64,000 nt of DNA from Acidobacteriota bacterium (GTDB taxonomy: Bacteria; Acidobacteriota; Vicinamibacteria; Vicinamibacterales; SCN-69-37): NCBI GenBank assembly GCA_005799825.1, contig SYFT01000004.1, positions 1 through 64,000 of the forward strand. Direction: 5' to 3'. Below the pieces are notes generated by a model. That model did no database searches. It was not told where the DNA came from and saw nothing but the letters and a program-made list of their open reading frames with translations. Below are positions 1 through 10,770 of the stretch, piece after piece. A program made the translations under genes and the position numbers. Position 1 is the stretch's first letter. Every line of letters begins with the position of its first letter.

Positions 1-308
1 AGTCGTACGCGCACACCTGAGTCGCGACCTGCGCGGCTACCGGACGTGGCCGGCCCGTCGCCACGCGCTTGCGAGGGCGGCGGCGGGGCACCTGCAAGCC
101 CGCCGGCCGCCACAGCCGATGCGCGCGGTCCGGACTCATCAACCTAAACCGCCGATACTGGACTCTCTCATTTCCCGAGGGCGCTATTTTGTCAGGTCTC
201 AACTGGTCTGGAAAACGCCTAGCAGGTCACAGAGGATCGCTGGGCGAAACGCCTGCCTGAGGGCGTTGGAGTGGCTGTTTGCAAAACCGTAGCGCGGATC
301 AGTTGCCT

Positions 309-1784
309 TCAGCGCCCGCCGCCGCGGCCACCGCCCCGTCCCGCACCCGCCGCGGTCATAGTGATCTCAATGGGTCGTCCGTCGATGAAGACGTGACGCA
401 CGCGCGTGGCGGCTTCGAACAGGTCGCCGTCGGTGACGAGGATGTTCGCGATCTTGCCCTGTTCGATTGAGCCCACGCGATCGGCGGCACCGGCGATTCG
501 CGCGGCCTCAAGAGTCAGCGCTTTGAGCGCGGCGTCAGCCGTCAGGTTGCCTTCCTTGACCGTTCGGGCGGCATTGCGTACGAAGTCTGACGGCAGCGAT
601 GTGCCGCCGCTCGTGAAGGCAAAGGGCACACCGGCCTGCGCCAGCATCGCCGGTACTTTCGGGGCATCGGCCGCCGCCTGCATCGCGCGCAGCGAATCCC
701 CGCTGCCGAAAGCCGAGATCGTCAACACGCGCCCTCCGCCGCCGCCACCGGCAGGTGCACCAGCGCCCGCGCCGCGGAAGTTCACGCCGTAGATCACGCT
801 CGCCTTTGCCTTCTGCAGGTCTTCGATGCGCAATCCCGCGCCGGCGCCGCCCACGATGATCGGGTCGAGGCCGAAGTCACGCGCCATTAGCAGCGACCGG
901 TCGATCTCGCGGCCTTCGTTCGCGTCGAACGCCACCGGCATCTGCTTCGCGAGCGCCGGCTTTAGCGCGTCAAGCGACGGCTCCACGAGCGGCCGCGGTC
1001 CACGAGCGCCAGTCTTTTCGTAGATCGCCGTGGCATCACGCTGCCACTGCGCGTCCAGGAATCCCTGACGCGTAAATGCGATCGTACCAAGGAGCGAGTT
1101 CGGGTACCCCGTCCCGCCGCCGCGTCCGCCGATATTCACATGCTGGGCGACAGGCGCCTTCACCACGGCGAGACCGCGTCGATAGTCCGCAATGGTGCTG
1201 ATCTGCGGATCCTCGGGCGGATACATGGTGTTGACCAGCGCGCTCTGGCCCTTGAAGATGCCCTGCGAGGGCACAGCCAGGACGCTCGTGATGCCGGCCT
1301 GCGCCATCTGGCTCAGGGCGTCGCTCGCTTCGACGAGGTCTTCAGCGGCCTGATAATCGGGACGAAGGATGGCCGCGCGCTTCGCGCGGTCGACTTCCTC
1401 AAGCGTGGCAAACGTCGCGCCACCTCCGCCGCCACGGCTCCCGCTACCCCCGCGTCCTGCCGCTGGATCCTGTGCGGCTGGTGCCGACGCTTCGAGCGGC
1501 GCCGCGCTGGCCATGTCGATGAGACCCGGGTAAACCGTCAGCCCGGTGCCGTCGGTGACGATGGCATCAGCCGGGATGGCGATGTTCGCCCCCACCGCCT
1601 GGATCACGCCATCGCGCATGACGATGGAGCCGTTGTCAATCACCGTCCCTGCGACGGTGACGATCTTTGCGCCCTTGATGGCGTACGTGAGGCCGGCCGG
1701 TGCCGCGCCCCCCGTGAGGGTGAACGTGAGCGTCGCGACGAGAATCGCAGCGCCCTGAATGATGAATGTTCTCAGGTTTCGCAT
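309..1784 (-). CDS. Amidohydrolase-like secreted protein (HxH motif absent)
   Basis: 491 aa; signal-like N-terminus; amidohydrolase beta-domain pattern 'IVMRDGVIQAVGANIAIPADAIVTDGTGLTVYPGLIDMAS' and C-terminal 'GSIEQGKIANILVTDGDLFE'. Confidence 0.8.
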   Translation of the reverse strand: MRNLRTFIIQGAAILVATLTFTLTGGAAPAGLTYAIKGAKIVTVAGTVIDNGSIVMRDGVIQAVGANIAIPADAIVTDGTGLTVYPGLIDMASAAPLEASAPAAQDPAAGRGGSGSRGGGGGATFATLEEVDRAKRAAILRPDYQAAEDLVEASDALSQMAQAGITSVLAVPSQGIFKGQSALVNTMYPPEDPQISTIADYRRGLAVVKAPVAQHVNIGGRGGGTGYPNSLLGTIAFTRQGFLDAQWQRDATAIYEKTGARGPRPLVEPSLDALKPALAKQMPVAFDANEGREIDRSLLMARDFGLDPIIVGGAGAGLRIEDLQKAKASVIYGVNFRGAGAGAPAGGGGGGRVLTISAFGSGDSLRAMQAAADAPKVPAMLAQAGVPFAFTSGGTSLPSDFVRNAARTVKEGNLTADAALKALTLEAARIAGAADRVGSIEQGKIANILVTDGDLFEAATRVRHVFIDGRPIEITMTAAGAGRGGGRGGGR

Positions 1785-1795
1785 GTCGATTTCTC

Positions 1796-4432
1796 CTACT
1801 GCCGCCCCATGTAACGGTTGAATAGTTCCGTCTGCTTATTCTGCAGCGCCACTTCTTTCCCGGCAATGACCACGTGCAGCACTCGCGACCGGATTTCCAT
1901 CGCGTCGCCGTTGGTCACCACCAGGTTGGCCACCTTGCCGGGTTCAATGCTGCCCACAAGCGCGTCGGCGCCGAAGATCTTCGCGGCATCAAGCGTCATG
2001 GCGCGCAGGGCGCCCTCCTTGCTGAGTCCCCAGGCCACAGACATCGCCGCCTGGAAGGGAATCAGGCGGACGTTCTGGAAGCCGCCGCTCGAGAATGCGA
2101 ACGTCACGCCAGCCTTCTCCAGTTCGCCCGCCGCCTGATACGTGGCCGCGTGGAACGCGTCGTCGCCCTGTGGCAACTCCAGCACGTTGCTGATGATGAC
2201 CGGTACGCTCGCCGCCTTGAGCGCCGCCGCGCTGGCCACCGCCGTCGCCGGGCTTGTCCGAATCACGATGTTCACCCCCTGGCGCTGCGCCCAGGCCATC
2301 GCCTGTGTGATGGCCGCCTGGCTGCCGGCGCTCACGTAAAACGCCTGCTGCTTGCTGAGGATGGGCAGGAAGGGTTCGAGGTTCCAATTCTTCTCTCGCG
2401 CCGGATTGGTGCCATAGACCTTGGCTTGTGCCAGAAGCGCTTCAAGTTCGCGCAATCCCGAATTGCCGCCGGCGCCGCCCGCACGGCCGCCCGCCGGGAA
2501 CCCGCCACCGCGGCCTCCGCCACCACCGCCCGGGAATGAAAACGCGAGCCCCGCAGCCGGCCGCACCACGTTCTCCTCCCACGTCCAGCCATCCAGGTTC
2601 ATGAGCGGCACTTCGCCGCCGATGATGCCGCCGCCGGGGAAAATGCCCGCTGACGTGATGCCTTCGGTGCGCGCGACCGCGATGGCGTCGCTGTCCGACT
2701 GATACGCCACGCGCGTGCGCAGCATCTGGTTGAACGGCAGCATCTCATTCACATCGTCGTAGCTGCGGACGCCGGGCTCGTTGAGGCCGAGGTCGGTCTG
2801 CGCGTCGATGAATCCCGGATACACGCTGCCGCCTTTGGCATCCACCACACGAGCGCCCGAAGGCACGCTGACGTTGGCGCCGACGGCCTGAATCAGATTG
2901 CCCCGTATGACGACGGTGCCCTTCGGAATAACCGGTGCAGACACCGGATGAATGCGGGCGTTGGTGATGGCCCAGGTGCCGCCATTCGCGTTGTACGCGA
3001 CCTTGCCCGCCTCAGGCGTGATGTTGAAGAGGTTCGCGGTGACGGCCGGTGCAGTGGCGGCGTCGCCGGCGCGGCCACCGCCGCCAGGAAATGATGCGCG
3101 CTGTTTCTCGACGTCAGCAGCCTTTGCCAGATCCACCACGCGGTCGTAGTAGACCTTGCCGTCGATGTATGTCTGGTCAACGATGGCGAACGTGCTGAGC
3201 GGATGGTTGTTCCAGAGCACCACGTCGGCGTCCTTGCCAACATCTAGGGAGCCCACGCGGTTCTCAATGCGCAGCTGGCGTGCCGGATTCATAGTGACCA
3301 TGGCGATGGCCTGGTCGTCGCTGACGTCACCCCAACGCACGGACTTGGCGGCTTCGGTGTTCAGCCGGCGCGCGTGTTCCGCGCTATCCGAGTTAATCGA
3401 TACGTTCACGCCCTTATGGGTCATGAGGCCGGCGTTGCCGGGGATGGCATCTTCGGCTTCGATCTTGTAGCCCCACCAGTCAGAGAAGGTGGACGCGCCC
3501 GCGCCGTGGGCCGCAATTTCCTTGGCCACCTTGTAACCCTCGAGCACGTGCTGGAAGGTGGCGATCTTGAAGCCCATCTCGTCGGCGACTCGAATCATCA
3601 TCAGGATTTCGTCGGCGCGGTACGAGTGGCAGTGGACAAGGCGTTTGCCCTCAAGAACCTCGACGAGTGCGTCAAGCTGCAGATCCCGACGCGGTGGAAT
3701 CGTATTCGCCTTGTCGGCCGACGCGTTGTAGGCCGCCCAGTCCTTCTGATATTTTTTTGCGCGTGTGAATGCGTCGCGGATGACAAACTCCACGCCTTGC
3801 CGCGTTGCGGGATAACGGGGCGGACCGCCACCCTGCAGGCCGCCGGCACCACCACCCTGGCGCTTGGGATTCTCACCGAGCGCGAACTTGATGCCGGGCA
3901 TCGACCCTTCGAAGATGAGGTCGTCACCTTTCTCGCCCCCCCAGCGCAGCTTGATCGTCACCGACCCGCCGCCGATCGGATTGGCGCTGCCGTGCAGGAT
4001 GTTGGCGGTGGTCAGGCCACCCGCCAGATCGCGCTGGATGGCGATGTTGGTCGGGTTGAGCACCTGGCCCATGTCAGTCATCGAACTGACCGCCGTGGCG
4101 CCTTCATTGATGGCGTCGTTGCCGATGTGCGAGTGCGCATCGATGAGGCCGGGCGTCACGAACTTGCCCGTGCCGTCCACGACAGTCGCGCCGGCCGGCA
4201 CTTGGACGTTGGCGCCGATGGCGGCAATCTTGCCGCCACGCATCACGATGGTGCCGTTGTTGATGGTGCCTCGCGACACCGTGATCAGTGTCGCGTTCCG
4301 AATTGCGACGACCGAGGGGCCTGGTGCCTGAACCGGGGCTTGGCCCGAGAGCCGCGCCGCAGACTCGGGAATCAAAACTGCCGCAATCAGCGCCAATCCA
4401 AGAACGAAAGAGCGGATGCCTCGACGTGCCAA
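1796..4432 (-). CDS. Two-module amidohydrolase family protein
   Basis: 878 aa; first module 'VTPGLIDAHSHIG' with HxH, second module 'VYPGFIDAQTDLG' without it; signal-like N-terminus. Confidence 0.85.
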   Translation of the reverse strand: MARRGIRSFVLGLALIAAVLIPESAARLSGQAPVQAPGPSVVAIRNATLITVSRGTINNGTIVMRGGKIAAIGANVQVPAGATVVDGTGKFVTPGLIDAHSHIGNDAINEGATAVSSMTDMGQVLNPTNIAIQRDLAGGLTTANILHGSANPIGGGSVTIKLRWGGEKGDDLIFEGSMPGIKFALGENPKRQGGGAGGLQGGGPPRYPATRQGVEFVIRDAFTRAKKYQKDWAAYNASADKANTIPPRRDLQLDALVEVLEGKRLVHCHSYRADEILMMIRVADEMGFKIATFQHVLEGYKVAKEIAAHGAGASTFSDWWGYKIEAEDAIPGNAGLMTHKGVNVSINSDSAEHARRLNTEAAKSVRWGDVSDDQAIAMVTMNPARQLRIENRVGSLDVGKDADVVLWNNHPLSTFAIVDQTYIDGKVYYDRVVDLAKAADVEKQRASFPGGGGRAGDAATAPAVTANLFNITPEAGKVAYNANGGTWAITNARIHPVSAPVIPKGTVVIRGNLIQAVGANVSVPSGARVVDAKGGSVYPGFIDAQTDLGLNEPGVRSYDDVNEMLPFNQMLRTRVAYQSDSDAIAVARTEGITSAGIFPGGGIIGGEVPLMNLDGWTWEENVVRPAAGLAFSFPGGGGGGRGGGFPAGGRAGGAGGNSGLRELEALLAQAKVYGTNPAREKNWNLEPFLPILSKQQAFYVSAGSQAAITQAMAWAQRQGVNIVIRTSPATAVASAAALKAASVPVIISNVLELPQGDDAFHAATYQAAGELEKAGVTFAFSSGGFQNVRLIPFQAAMSVAWGLSKEGALRAMTLDAAKIFGADALVGSIEPGKVANLVVTNGDAMEIRSRVLHVVIAGKEVALQNKQTELFNRYMGRQ

Positions 4433-4466
4433 TGATGCCTCCAGGGAGATGGAACTTTCAGAGACT

Positions 4467-4946
4467 CTAGCGTACTGGGGAAGTTGGGAAGTTAGGAACT
4501 GAGGAACTCCGAATCACGATCAACCAGTAGGCGCCGGCGGACCAGAGGCCACACCACGCGCCGAGCGCGGCCCAGCGCAAGGCCATCTTTACGGTGTCCA
4601 TGTCCGGGGCCGGACGGACGTCGAGCACAAGATTCGTGCCCATGACGTAGCCGTCAAACAACAGGAACGGGGTTGAGCCGAGGATGATACCGGCCATCGC
4701 GTGGCGCCTGAAGCCGGTGTGTCCCAGATGCGCCAGCCGATGCGCCAGGGGACCACCGGCCGCAACAATGAGGAAAAACGCGACCGGTGCCGAGAAGGCG
4801 GCGTAGAGCAGGATGCTGTCCTGCACGAGGGGCCAGCCCCGCTCTCCGAACCAGCCCACCTGAAAAAAATAGAGGGCGCCGAATATCGCGGCAATCGCCA
4901 GGGGTGTGGCGCACGTCGCGGCGATCACTCCCAGCGCAATCCGCAT
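4467..4946 (-). CDS. Hypothetical integral membrane protein
   Basis: 159 aa ORF with several hydrophobic segments; C-terminus runs into an octamer repeat. Confidence 0.55.
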   Translation of the reverse strand: MRIALGVIAATCATPLAIAAIFGALYFFQVGWFGERGWPLVQDSILLYAAFSAPVAFFLIVAAGGPLAHRLAHLGHTGFRRHAMAGIILGSTPFLLFDGYVMGTNLVLDVRPAPDMDTVKMALRWAALGAWCGLWSAGAYWLIVIRSSSVPNFPTSPVR

Positions 4947-4950
4947 CAGC

Positions 4951-5879
<929 letters not shown>

Positions 5880-5883
<4 letters not shown>

Positions 5884-7103
5884 GTCCGGTACTCCGCGTT
5901 AATCTTGACGTATTCCTGACTGAAATCGCAGGTCCACATCGTCGCCTCGTCTGTGCCGCCTGTGCCCAGGTCCACCGTGATGACCATCCGTTCCTGCCCA
6001 AGCACCGTGGCGGCGGCTGCGGCACGCTCGTCAAAAGGCACGCCATTGACGAAGAGATCCACATCGCCGATGTGTACGGATGCGGCGTCGAGCACAAAGC
6101 GGGCGCCCGATCGTCCGGCCGCGGCGATCAGGCGGCCCCAATTCGGGTCGCTGCCGTGGATGGCGGTCTTGACCAGCGGCGAGTTGCAGATCGTCCGCGC
6201 GGCGAGCCTCGCGTCAGCCAGCGATGCGGCCCCGGTGACCCGCAGGGTCACGAGTTTGGTAGCACCCTCGCCGCCCCGCACGATCTCTCGCGCCAGGTAG
6301 CCCGCCACCACGCGCAGCGGTTCCATTAGCGCGGGGTCCGCCGGGTCGGTGATGTCCACGCCCGAAAAGCCGGACGCCATCAGCAGCACGCAGTCGTTCG
6401 TCGAGCATTCGCCGTCCACGGTGATGGCGTTGAATGTCTCGTCGCACACCTGGCGCAGTGCCACCTTGAGGACCTCGGGGGCGACGCTGGCATCGGTCGT
6501 GAGAAAGCCGAGCATGGTGGCCATCCGCGGTTCGATCATTCCCGAGCCCTTGGTCATGCCCCCGACAGTCACGCGGCCTTTTGGTGTGTCGATGACGGCC
6601 GCACACGACTTCGGAAACGGGTCCGTCGTCATGATGGCGCGTGTGGCGTCGGCGCCGCCGTCAGTAGAAAGTGCTGCGGTCGCCTGGGCGATGCCCGCCT
6701 TGATCTTCCCGAGGTTCAACGGCACGCCGATGACGCCAGTGGACGAAACAAAGATATGGCCGGTGTCACAGCCCAGCGCCGTCGCTGCTGCCGCCGACAT
6801 TTGCCGGGCCACCTCCATGCCGGCGTCCCCCGTGCACGCGTTAGCGCAGCCGCTGTTGACGACTACGCCCGCGCAGAGGCCTCCGGACTGATCGAGGTGG
6901 TCCCGCGAGACCACGACCGGCGCAGCCACGGCCAGGTTCGTGGTGAACACCGCCGCCGCAGGCACGGGGCCGCGCGTGGACGCGATCAGGCACAAGTCGA
7001 GCGGGTGTGTGACGGGGTTCGGCTTTTTGATGCCGCAGTAGACGCCGGCCGCAGTAAACCCTGCAGGGGTGGTCACGCCGCCTTCGATGAGACGCGCCGT
7101 CAT
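5880..7103 (-). CDS. argJ: Bifunctional glutamate N-acetyltransferase/amino-acid acetyltransferase ArgJ
   Basis: Start at MTARLIEGGVTTPAGF inside the longer ORF; autoproteolysis region 'KGSGMIEPRMATMLGFLTTDA'; C-terminal 'TDEATMWTCDFSQEYVKINAEYRT'. Confidence 0.95.
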
Positions 7104-7105
7104 GG

Positions 7106-7636
7106 TCAGGCCACCCGCGCGCGCGAGCGCTCCGCGGTCACCAGCGGACTGCTGCGACGATACAACTGCTGCGTCTGAAGCGGCAGCACTACGGCGTGCT
7201 GTGCGCACTTGCGAAAGAGTGGGCAGCCGACGCAGTCGGTCATGATTTTTTCGGGCACCCACACGTGCGGCACGATCGAGAACCCCTGCCGCACGAAGAA
7301 TCGCGCGTCGTGCGCGAACGCGGTGAGTGTATCGAATCCCCTCGTCCGCGCGCGTGTGCGCAGTTCGCCTACCAGGCGATATGCGAGGCCCACGCCGCGA
7401 AAGTCGCGCGAGACGACGAGCGACCGCACCTCGGCGACCTTCTTGGAAAGCGGCGCCAATTCAGCGCAGGCCGCAATCCGTCCAGTCACGTCACAGACGA
7501 TGAATCGATCAGCGTGGACGCGCAGTTCCGCTAGCTCGCGTGGCAACAAATGACCCTCGTCCAAATGGTCGGTCACAAGCGCGTGAATCGCCTCGGCGTC
7601 CGCGGCAGTCGCGGGCCGGATGATCAGATCGGTCAC
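7106..7636 (-). CDS. GNAT-type N-acetylglutamate synthase-like acetyltransferase
   Basis: 'MTDLIIRPATAADAEAIHALV...GVGLAYRLV' GNAT fold plus C-terminal 'KIMTDCVGCPLFRKCAQHAVVL', as in short bacterial NAGS; sits inside the arg operon. Confidence 0.82.
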   Translation of the reverse strand: MTDLIIRPATAADAEAIHALVTDHLDEGHLLPRELAELRVHADRFIVCDVTGRIAACAELAPLSKKVAEVRSLVVSRDFRGVGLAYRLVGELRTRARTRGFDTLTAFAHDARFFVRQGFSIVPHVWVPEKIMTDCVGCPLFRKCAQHAVVLPLQTQQLYRRSSPLVTAERSRARVA

Positions 7637-8850
7637 GGGGCAGTCCCTCCCGCCATGATGGCGTCTTCGAGCAGCGGCAGCGCCGCATCCACGTCCGCCG
7701 TCGTGATGATGTACGGCGGCAACAGTCTCACCACGGTGGTGCTGGTGCGGTTGATCAGCAGACCGCGCTCAAACGCGGCGGCCACGACGGGCGCCGCGTC
7801 GAACGCCAGGTCCACGCCCACCATCAGTCCCGCGCCGCGGACATCCTTGATGGCCGGGAGCCGGCGCTGCATCGCCCGCAAACCCGAGAACAACCGATCC
7901 GAAGCCGCCGACATCGACGCGGTGAGCGCAGGCGAGGACAACACCTCGAGAAACACCAGCGCCGCTCGGCAGGCCAGGAGGTTGCCGCCATACGTGCTGC
8001 CGTGATCACCCGGCGTCGCGGCGGCGGCCACGGCGTTCGAGAACATCGCGACGCCCACCGGCATCCCGGCACCCAGAGCCTTACCCAGTGCGACCAGGTC
8101 GGGAGTCAGGCCCAGCGTCTGGCTGTAAAGGAACGCACCAGTCCGCCCCGATCCGCTCTGCACTTCGTCGGCGATGAGCAGCGCGCCCGTGCGCGCGCAT
8201 GCCGCTTCAATGGCGGCCGCCATCGCCGCAGGAATCGGCCGCACTCCACCCTCGCCCTGAATCGGTTCGACGACGATGGCTGCAGTGGTGTCATCAACCA
8301 GCGCGTCGAATCCCGCCACATCAGTGGGATCCGCAAAAACAACGTTCGGGACGAGCGGCGCAAATGGCGCACGGTAGTGATCGTCCCACGTCACCGACAA
8401 CGCACCCATCGTGCGCCCGTGGAAGGAGTGGGTGAACGCGACATACTTTGTCCGACTGGTCGCGCCCTGCGAATACCAGTAGCGGCGCGCGAATTTCAGG
8501 CACGCTTCCACGGCCTCTGCGCCGCTGTTGCAGAAGAACGCACGGTCAAGTCCTGTGCGCGCGGCCAGCCGCGTGGCGACTTCGGCCTGCAGGGGATGGT
8601 AGAAGAGGTTCGACGTGTGCAGCAGGGCGCGCGCTTGGGCGCCGATGGCGTCGGCCAGGCCCTTGTGGCCATGGCCGAGAGCCACCACGCCCACGCCCGA
8701 GATGAAGTCGAGGTACTTGCACCCCTCGCCGGTGAACAGGTGTGCGCCTTCGCCGCGCTCGAACACGATCGGCGTGCGGCGATACACCTGCAGGATGTGC
8801 AGGGCTTCAAGTTCCTGAACCGAATGCGTCACCGTTGAAGATGTGTGCAT
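7633..8850 (-). CDS. argD: Acetylornithine/succinylornithine aminotransferase
   Basis: Class-III aminotransferase motifs 'FCNSGAEAVEACLKFAR', 'AFTHSFHGRTMGALSVT', 'LLIADEVQSGSGRTG'; start at MHTSSTV. Confidence 0.93.
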   Translation of the reverse strand: MHTSSTVTHSVQELEALHILQVYRRTPIVFERGEGAHLFTGEGCKYLDFISGVGVVALGHGHKGLADAIGAQARALLHTSNLFYHPLQAEVATRLAARTGLDRAFFCNSGAEAVEACLKFARRYWYSQGATSRTKYVAFTHSFHGRTMGALSVTWDDHYRAPFAPLVPNVVFADPTDVAGFDALVDDTTAAIVVEPIQGEGGVRPIPAAMAAAIEAACARTGALLIADEVQSGSGRTGAFLYSQTLGLTPDLVALGKALGAGMPVGVAMFSNAVAAAATPGDHGSTYGGNLLACRAALVFLEVLSSPALTASMSAASDRLFSGLRAMQRRLPAIKDVRGAGLMVGVDLAFDAAPVVAAAFERGLLINRTSTTVVRLLPPYIITTADVDAALPLLEDAIMAGGTAP

Positions 8851-9656
8851 CGCTGTCCCACCGTTTGCGCGGTCTTTCTGGCCGCGTGTTGTGTCAGAGT
8901 CGTGCCTGGCAACGCCGCCGGATTCACCCCCGCACCAAAAGTTCGACCGTCCACAAGGCGCACGCTTGGCACACCATCTTCGAGCGCCGCGCGGCAGGCG
9001 CTGAGTTTGGCCACCATGCCCGCCGTGGCGGTGCCGTCGCCAATCAATGCGGCGACGCCGGCGACCGTCACCGCGGGAATCAGTACACCGTCCGCGTCGA
9101 GGACCCCTACCGTGGTGCCGGCGATGATGAGTTCCGCACCCAGCGCCGCCGCTAGGCGGCACGCCATGACGTCCGCGTTGACGTTGAGGATACCGGCGCC
9201 CGTGAGGCCGGATTCGATCCCCAGGCTGGCCACCACCGGCACGTATCCCTGCGTCATCAACAGCTCAAGCAGCGACGGATCCGCATCATCAGGGTCGCCC
9301 ACCAGGCCCAGGTCCAATGCGCGAGCCGCTTCGGCCATTCCCGCATCCACGCCGGTCAAGCCGACGGCCCGCACGCCGGCCATTACCAGCGCCGCGACCA
9401 GTTCAGTATTGGCGGTGCCGGCGAGCACCGCCACGACCGCTTCAAGCGTGGGCGCGTCGGTCAACCGGATGCCATCCACTTTTTGTGGCGCGATCTGACG
9501 CCGCGCCAGCTCCGCATCAATCGCGCGTCCACCGCCGTGCACGACCACCAATGGCCGCGACGCCTGAAGGGCTATGGCCATCTGCGCGAACGCCGCGCGC
9601 GCTGAGGCGGTCTCGATCAGTTCGCCGCCGAGCTTGAGGACGAGTGGCCCGGTCAT
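8829..9656 (-). CDS. argB: Acetylglutamate kinase
   Basis: 'LVLKLGGELI', 'LVVVHGGGRAIDAELARR', 'NVNADVMACRLAAALGAELIIAGTTVGVLD'. Confidence 0.93.
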   Translation of the reverse strand: MTGPLVLKLGGELIETASARAAFAQMAIALQASRPLVVVHGGGRAIDAELARRQIAPQKVDGIRLTDAPTLEAVVAVLAGTANTELVAALVMAGVRAVGLTGVDAGMAEAARALDLGLVGDPDDADPSLLELLMTQGYVPVVASLGIESGLTGAGILNVNADVMACRLAAALGAELIIAGTTVGVLDADGVLIPAVTVAGVAALIGDGTATAGMVAKLSACRAALEDGVPSVRLVDGRTFGAGVNPAALPGTTLTQHAARKTAQTVGQRCTHLQR

Positions 9657-10660
9657 CGCAGGCCCATCCGCTCGTCAAACCCGCACATGACGTTGAAGTT
9701 CTGGACGGCCTGCCCGGCCGCGCCCTTCACCAGATTGTCCAGGCACGCCACCATGATCAAGCGCCGGCTGGCGGCATCAAACACCCAGCCGATGTCGCAA
9801 AAGTTTGTTCCGGTCACGTGTTTGATTTCCGGCAGCGCTTCTTCGGTGAGGCGCACAAACGGCTCGTCCTTGTAGGCGCGCGCGAGGGCTTCGCCAATAG
9901 CCTCGTTGGTCGTGCCGGGTCGTGTCCTGACGTAAATGGTCTCGAGAATGCCGCGGTCAAGCGGCACCAGGTGCGGCACAAACGTCACTTCGCTGCCCAG
10001 TTCCTGTTCCATCTCAGCCACGTGACGATGGCCCATCACGCCATAGGCCGCCATCGATCCGTGGTTTTCGGAAAAGTGGGTCCGATCGCTCGCCGTCCGG
10101 CCCGCGCCCGAGATGCCAGACTTGGCGTCAATGATCAGTCCGCAGGACGTATCCACCAGGCCGGCGTTGACTAGTGGGACAAGCGCGAGCAGTGCGGCGG
10201 TGGGATAACAGCCGGGGCACGCCACCATGGAGGCGTTCTTGATGGCCTCCCGGTTGTGTTCCACCAATCCGTAGGCGACTGACCCGGGCATAAGGCTCGT
10301 GGCCGGATACCACTTCGCGCGCATGGCTTCGTCGCGAATCCGGAAGGCACCCGACAAGTCGATGACCTTGACGCCGGCCTCCAGGAGTTTCGGCGCCAGT
10401 TCCGCCGCGGCAGCCTCGGGCATCGCCAGGAACACAAACGTCGCTTCTGTCTCGAGCTGACCTCGGTCGAAGAGCTCAATCTTGCCATCCCAGGTCCGCG
10501 CGAGCCGGGGCAACGGTCGCGCGACCGACTCGGCGCTCGACGACATGGCGGCCACAATGTGCACCTTCGGGTGCCAAACCAGCAGATTCAACAATTCCTG
10601 GCCCGCATAACCGGTGGCCCCGGCAATCGCCACACGAACTGGAACTGGATATATATTCAT
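9653..10660 (-). CDS. argC: N-acetyl-gamma-glutamyl-phosphate reductase
   Basis: 'VAIAGATGYAGQELLNLLVWHP', 'SMVACPGCYPTAALLALVPL', 'YGVMGHRHVAEMEQEL'. Confidence 0.95.
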   Translation of the reverse strand: MNIYPVPVRVAIAGATGYAGQELLNLLVWHPKVHIVAAMSSSAESVARPLPRLARTWDGKIELFDRGQLETEATFVFLAMPEAAAAELAPKLLEAGVKVIDLSGAFRIRDEAMRAKWYPATSLMPGSVAYGLVEHNREAIKNASMVACPGCYPTAALLALVPLVNAGLVDTSCGLIIDAKSGISGAGRTASDRTHFSENHGSMAAYGVMGHRHVAEMEQELGSEVTFVPHLVPLDRGILETIYVRTRPGTTNEAIGEALARAYKDEPFVRLTEEALPEIKHVTGTNFCDIGWVFDAASRRLIMVACLDNLVKGAAGQAVQNFNVMCGFDERMGLR

Positions 10661-10770
10661 AATATAGCTTAAGTATACGAACCAGAATTCATTAAATCAA
10701 CAAATAAATCGTAAATTACGGCCATCAAATGCATAAATTGGCTGTATACTTAGTGTCGGACTGAATACTT
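10661..10770. promoter_or_regulatory. Divergent argC / argR promoter-operator region, candidate ArgR sites
   Basis: About 110 bp of AT-rich DNA between divergent starts; 9-bp inverted repeat TAAGTATAC (10670-10678) / GTATACTTA (10744-10752); -10-like TATACT on both strands; GAATTCATT and GAATACTTAT ARG-half-box-like words. Confidence 0.6.

Noticed and set aside
1-286. Open frame 2 from window start to TAG near 286
   Set aside because: Arg-rich composition and no motif; cannot tell an upstream gene tail from a random open frame.
3374-4435. Long plus-strand ORF (353 aa) opposite the amidohydrolase gene
   Set aside because: Antisense open frame typical of high-GC codon bias; Arg/His-rich, no recognisable motifs, while the minus frame has clear family motifs.
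8002-8838. 278-aa plus ORF opposite argD
   Set aside because: Same high-GC antisense artefact; argD is unambiguous.
10661-10770. tRNA or small RNA in the AT-rich arg spacer
   Set aside because: No cloverleaf or terminator structure seen; divergent promoter explanation is adequate.
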